Both the position numbers and the translations under genes were made by a program. Source: Pseudoflavonifractor sp. An44 (GTDB lineage Bacteria; Bacillota; Clostridia; Oscillospirales; Oscillospiraceae). From it: a stretch of DNA of 34,483 nt. Positions 31,576 to 34,483 of the stretch are shown piece by piece (positions within the stretch are counted from its first letter, which is position 1; every line of letters begins with the position of its first letter). The notes beneath the pieces were generated by a model. The model searched no databases, was not told where the DNA came from, and saw only the letters and a program-made list of their open reading frames with translations. The DNA lies in assembly GCF_002161675.1 (NCBI RefSeq), contig NZ_NFIH01000026.1, positions 1-34,483 on the forward strand, read 5' to 3'.

Positions 31576-33474
31576 TCATAGTTGGGTGACATTGGCCCCG
31601 TGCTGCTCCCCCCACGCCGCGTCCCGGCTGTGGCAGGAGAAGAGAAGCACTTGCCGCTCCTGGGCTTGCTGGGCCAGCAGCTCCAGGGCTGCGGCGGCCC
31701 GGGTATCGTCGAAGTTTGCCAGGGTGTCGTCCAGCACCAGAGGGGCCTGGGGGGCAGTGAGGTCACAGAGGGCCAAACGCAGGGCCAGATACAGCTGCTC
31801 CTGGGCACCCGCTGAGAGAAACAGCTGGGAGTGGGGCAGCTGTACCCCCTCCTGCTCCACCTGGGCGGACAGGTCCCGGGCCAGGGTCAGCCCACAGTGC
31901 CGTCCCCCGGTGAGTCGGGCCAGGAGCTGCCCCGCCTTCTCATTCAAAGCAGGGGAGAACCGCTGGCGCAGGGTGGCGTTGGCCTCCTCCAGCCCCTCCA
32001 GGGCCAGGGTGAGGGCCTGGTACTCCTCCTGTCGCTGGGCAATCTGTCCCGCCAACTCGTCCCGGCGGCTCTCCGCCTCCAGAGTGTCCCGGCCCAAAGC
32101 CCCGGTGGCCTGGTCCAGGCGGGTTTGCCACTGGGCCATCTGGCCCTCCACCTGCCGCAGCTGGGCGGTGAGCACCTGGGGGTCTGCGGTGGGTGGCGTC
32201 ACGGAAGATACGGGACGCTGGGCCCCCTGGGCCTCCAGGTCTGCCACACGCTCCCCGGCGTGGTGTACCTGGGCCTCCAGCTGCTGCCGCTGGGTCAGCC
32301 AGCCCAGATACCGCTGCAACGCTTCTTGCATGCTTTCCCCCTGGGGCGGGGCGGGGGAGTACAGAATTTTGTCGTATTTGCCCATTATGGCCACCAATAC
32401 CATGGCCACAAGGACAGCCACCGCCATGCACCCGAAGCCCACAAAGGACAGGGGGTACAGGGTGAGGAAAAAGCCCAGGATAATGAGCAGCAGGCCCCCC
32501 ACACCCAGTATCGGCACCCACAGCCTCAAAGCGGCGGACAGGCGGTTCCGGCTGGCCTTGGCCTGCTGCCGCTGGCGGCTGTGATCCTGGCCCTGCTGAC
32601 TGAGGTTTCCCGCCTGCTCCATGGCCTGGGCGGCGGTGAGCCCCCGGAAGCGGGGGTCCGGGGCGGGGAGAGACTCCAGAGCCTGTTGGGCCTGGGCCTG
32701 CTGCTGGAGGGCCTGGGCATACCGCTGGTTGAGCGCCTGCTGGCGGTAGGCCTGGTGCTGCTCCAGTTGGCGCTCCAGCTGCTGCTTGCGCACTTGCAGC
32801 CCAGACAGCTCCTGCCGAGCTTGGGCCTGGGTCTGCCGAGCCTGGGCGGTGTCCTCCAGGGTGCGGCGCACCTGCCCCAGTTCTCCCTCCAGCTGGGGGA
32901 TGAGCCCGGTGGAGCGGTTGGCCTGGCGGCGGTTGCGCCAGTCCTTCAAGGTGCGCACGGTGGCGGAGTAGGAGACCTCCTCCTCTCCGGTGGTGGCCAG
33001 AGCGGCAATGCGCCGCTCCAAATCCGGGGCGGCGGTGACGGCGGTGTCCCCCTGGCCCACCAGGGCGCAGCGGACAAACACCTCCCGGCTCACCCCTGTG
33101 AGGGTCTCTCCCACGTTGGCGGCGGTGAGGAAGGGCACCGGGTCCCCGGTGGCGGTGTACACCGCCTCAAAGCCCCCGAAGGGGCCGGAGCGGTTGGCAA
33201 AGCGGCGCAGAGTGATGCGCTGCCCCTGCCACTCCAACCGGAGTTCTCCCGCCATGGCGGCCCCAGACCAGGGCTGATACCGGGTCTTCTGGGCCAGGTG
33301 CCCCGCCTTGTCCCGCTCCCGGGTGTCGATGCCGTAGAGCATGGCGGTGAGGAAGGCCGCCCAGGTGGATTTTCCACATTCGTTGGGGGCGGTGAGGATG
33401 TTGAGACCGGGGGAGAGGGTGAGGGTGGCCCCCTCCAGCTTGCCGAAGGTGGCGGTCATGGAGATGATGTTCAT
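31576..33474 (-). CDS. YhaN-like SMC/SbcC-type ATPase with a membrane hairpin
   Basis: A 632-residue ATPase. Walker A APNECGKST (29-37), long Gln-rich coiled coils at about 190-340 and 410-540, the ABC signature LFLSAGAQEQLYLAL near 558-572, and Walker B PLVLDDTLANFDD near 587-599. Between the coils lie two hydrophobic helices (about 342-395: LWVPILGVGGLLLIILGFFLTLY and FGCMAVAVLVAMVLVAIMG), a feature of YhaN rather than SbcC. It is shorter than Bacillus YhaN (about 960 residues). It overlaps the metallophosphoesterase gene by 4 bases; together they should form an Mre11/Rad50-like pair acting on DNA near the membrane. Confidence 0.88.
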   Translation of the reverse strand: MNIISMTATFGKLEGATLTLSPGLNILTAPNECGKSTWAAFLTAMLYGIDTRERDKAGHLAQKTRYQPWSGAAMAGELRLEWQGQRITLRRFANRSGPFGGFEAVYTATGDPVPFLTAANVGETLTGVSREVFVRCALVGQGDTAVTAAPDLERRIAALATTGEEEVSYSATVRTLKDWRNRRQANRSTGLIPQLEGELGQVRRTLEDTAQARQTQAQARQELSGLQVRKQQLERQLEQHQAYRQQALNQRYAQALQQQAQAQQALESLPAPDPRFRGLTAAQAMEQAGNLSQQGQDHSRQRQQAKASRNRLSAALRLWVPILGVGGLLLIILGFFLTLYPLSFVGFGCMAVAVLVAMVLVAIMGKYDKILYSPAPPQGESMQEALQRYLGWLTQRQQLEAQVHHAGERVADLEAQGAQRPVSSVTPPTADPQVLTAQLRQVEGQMAQWQTRLDQATGALGRDTLEAESRRDELAGQIAQRQEEYQALTLALEGLEEANATLRQRFSPALNEKAGQLLARLTGGRHCGLTLARDLSAQVEQEGVQLPHSQLFLSAGAQEQLYLALRLALCDLTAPQAPLVLDDTLANFDDTRAAAALELLAQQAQERQVLLFSCHSRDAAWGEQHGANVTQL

Positions 33475-34483
33475 GCTCGAATGTCCTCCTCTCCCTCCAG
33501 GGCGGCCAGCCCGAAGCGGGTGGCCAAAATGAGCGGGGCCTGCTCCTCTGGGGGAGCCACCCGGATTTTTTCAGACATGGTGCGCAGGAAAAGGCCCGTC
33601 AGCGAGTCCTCTCCCGCCCGCTGCCACAGCTGTTTGGGCAGGGTGGTGGCATCGGTGACCTCCACATAGAAGAAATAGGGGGCCGCCTGCTGGGTGATGG
33701 AGGCCAGAGACGGCACCGTTTCCGCCTCTCCCGTGAGGGTGAGGCGTACCAGGTCGTCGCTGTACTCCAGCCCCGCCAAGGTCTGGTACAGGGTGGAGAT
33801 GTCCACTTCCTGGGTACGGTACTCCCGGCAGCACAGGGGGACGAACTTGGCAGTAGTCCCCTGGTGGGTCACGTCGACAATCAGACAGCCCTTTTCTCCC
33901 GCCTCGTCAAAGCCCCGGCCCTCGGGACAGCCCGGGTAGGCCCAGGCGGTATTGCCCTCAAATTGCAGCCCCGAACAGCGGTGGATGTGGCCCAAAGCGG
34001 CATAATTTGCCCCGGTGGCCCCTAGCTGACCGGGTAAAATGGGAGCGTAGCGGCCCATGGGGGCCACCTCCCCGTGGACACAGAGAAGGTGCAGCCGCCC
34101 GTCCTTTGGTACGGTGTACCCGGACAGGGGGGAGTCCTCCCGGTGGGGAGCAGTAAAGGCGCAGCCGTGGACCACAGCGCCCAGGGCGGGAAGTTCCACA
34201 GCTTCCATCTGGGGTGTGGAAAAGATGTGTACGTTGGTGGGCCACTGGGCGGTGACGTAGGGGGACTGGGGAGTGTAAGGGTCGTGGTTGCCGGGGGCGA
34301 TAAAGACGGGGACGGACAGTTCCCCCAGGGCCTGGGTGAGGGCCTGGATGGACTGGGGGTAGACCCGCTGGGCATCCAACAAATCTCCCCCCAGCAGCAC
34401 CAGGTCTACCCCCTCCGCCTGGGCCAGTTGGGCCAGACGGCGGGGGAGGTCCCGCAGTTCCCGCCGCCGTTGGGCGGCCTGGG
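33471..34483 (-). CDS. YhaO/SbcD-like metallophosphoesterase (5' end cut by window)
   Basis: At least 337 residues; the frame is open to the window end, so the true start lies beyond 34483. Phosphoesterase motifs: GVDLVLLGGDLLD (second metal motif), APGNHD, CVHGE and ALGHIHR, the metal-binding set of SbcD/Mre11 nucleases. The first DxH motif must lie in the missing N terminus. The incoming sequence QAAQRRRELRDLPRRLAQLAQAEGVDLV matches the family, so an internal GTG at 34400 is not the start. The C-terminal domain resembles YhaO. It is translationally coupled to the ATPase. Confidence 0.9.
   Translation of the reverse strand, partial: QAAQRRRELRDLPRRLAQLAQAEGVDLVLLGGDLLDAQRVYPQSIQALTQALGELSVPVFIAPGNHDPYTPQSPYVTAQWPTNVHIFSTPQMEAVELPALGAVVHGCAFTAPHREDSPLSGYTVPKDGRLHLLCVHGEVAPMGRYAPILPGQLGATGANYAALGHIHRCSGLQFEGNTAWAYPGCPEGRGFDEAGEKGCLIVDVTHQGTTAKFVPLCCREYRTQEVDISTLYQTLAGLEYSDDLVRLTLTGEAETVPSLASITQQAAPYFFYVEVTDATTLPKQLWQRAGEDSLTGLFLRTMSEKIRVAPPEEQAPLILATRFGLAALEGEEDIRA

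Overview
The window looks like chromosomal DNA from a GC-rich, low-oxygen gut Firmicute of the Oscillospiraceae type (Flavonifractor, Lawsonibacter or Pseudoflavonifractor-like). This is inferred from strong AGGAGG-type ribosome sites, GC-rich codon use, a Feo/P-ATPase/PTS/uroporphyrinogen gene set and Gram-positive style promoters and terminators. No rRNA, tRNA, phage, transposase or CRISPR array was seen.

Layout. 1-549: intergenic mosaic repeat. 550-3125 (+): a zinc/cadmium resistance operon (CadC-like sensor, separate HMA metallochaperone, P1B-type ATPase) with a clear promoter, operator and terminator. 3126-3630: repeats. 3631-6306 (+): ferrous iron uptake (FeoA-FeoB fusion plus a tiny Cys-rich membrane partner). 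6370-9577 (+): a glucose PTS operon in which a GlcT-type antiterminator is preceded by an RNA antiterminator/terminator switch and followed by an EIICBA transporter. 9578-10046: repeat. 10047-10437 (+): a small TfoX-N-like protein. 10456-13623 (-): a single 1010-residue SIR2-STAND-TPR protein resembling NLR-like antiphage defence proteins. 13636-22053 (-): an eight-gene operon cbiK-hemA-sirC-hemC-cobA/hemD-hemB-hemL-thiI that makes uroporphyrinogen III and precorrin-2 from glutamyl-tRNA and inserts metal; no later haem genes are present, so it probably feeds cobalamin/sirohaem. 22081-22809: terminator and three more repeats. 22810-26939 (-): response regulator, PAP2 phosphatase, ABC ATPase, ABC permease, histidine kinase, a BcrABC-like envelope stress or peptide resistance operon. 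26995-28960 (+): YtrA-type GntR regulator with its ABC exporter. 28972-30860 (+): a DUF1846 protein and a small AT-rich acidic protein. 30950-31498: repeats. 31536-34483 (-): YhaN-like SMC-type ATPase and YhaO-like metallophosphoesterase, the latter cut by the window end.

The most unusual signal is in the gaps. At least eight related intergenic elements, in both orientations, share modules and two hairpins. One hairpin is rebuilt with different bases in nearly every copy while its pairing is kept. The elements sit only at boundaries of transcription units. This covariation points to selection on a folded RNA or DNA structure, and I do not recognise the family.
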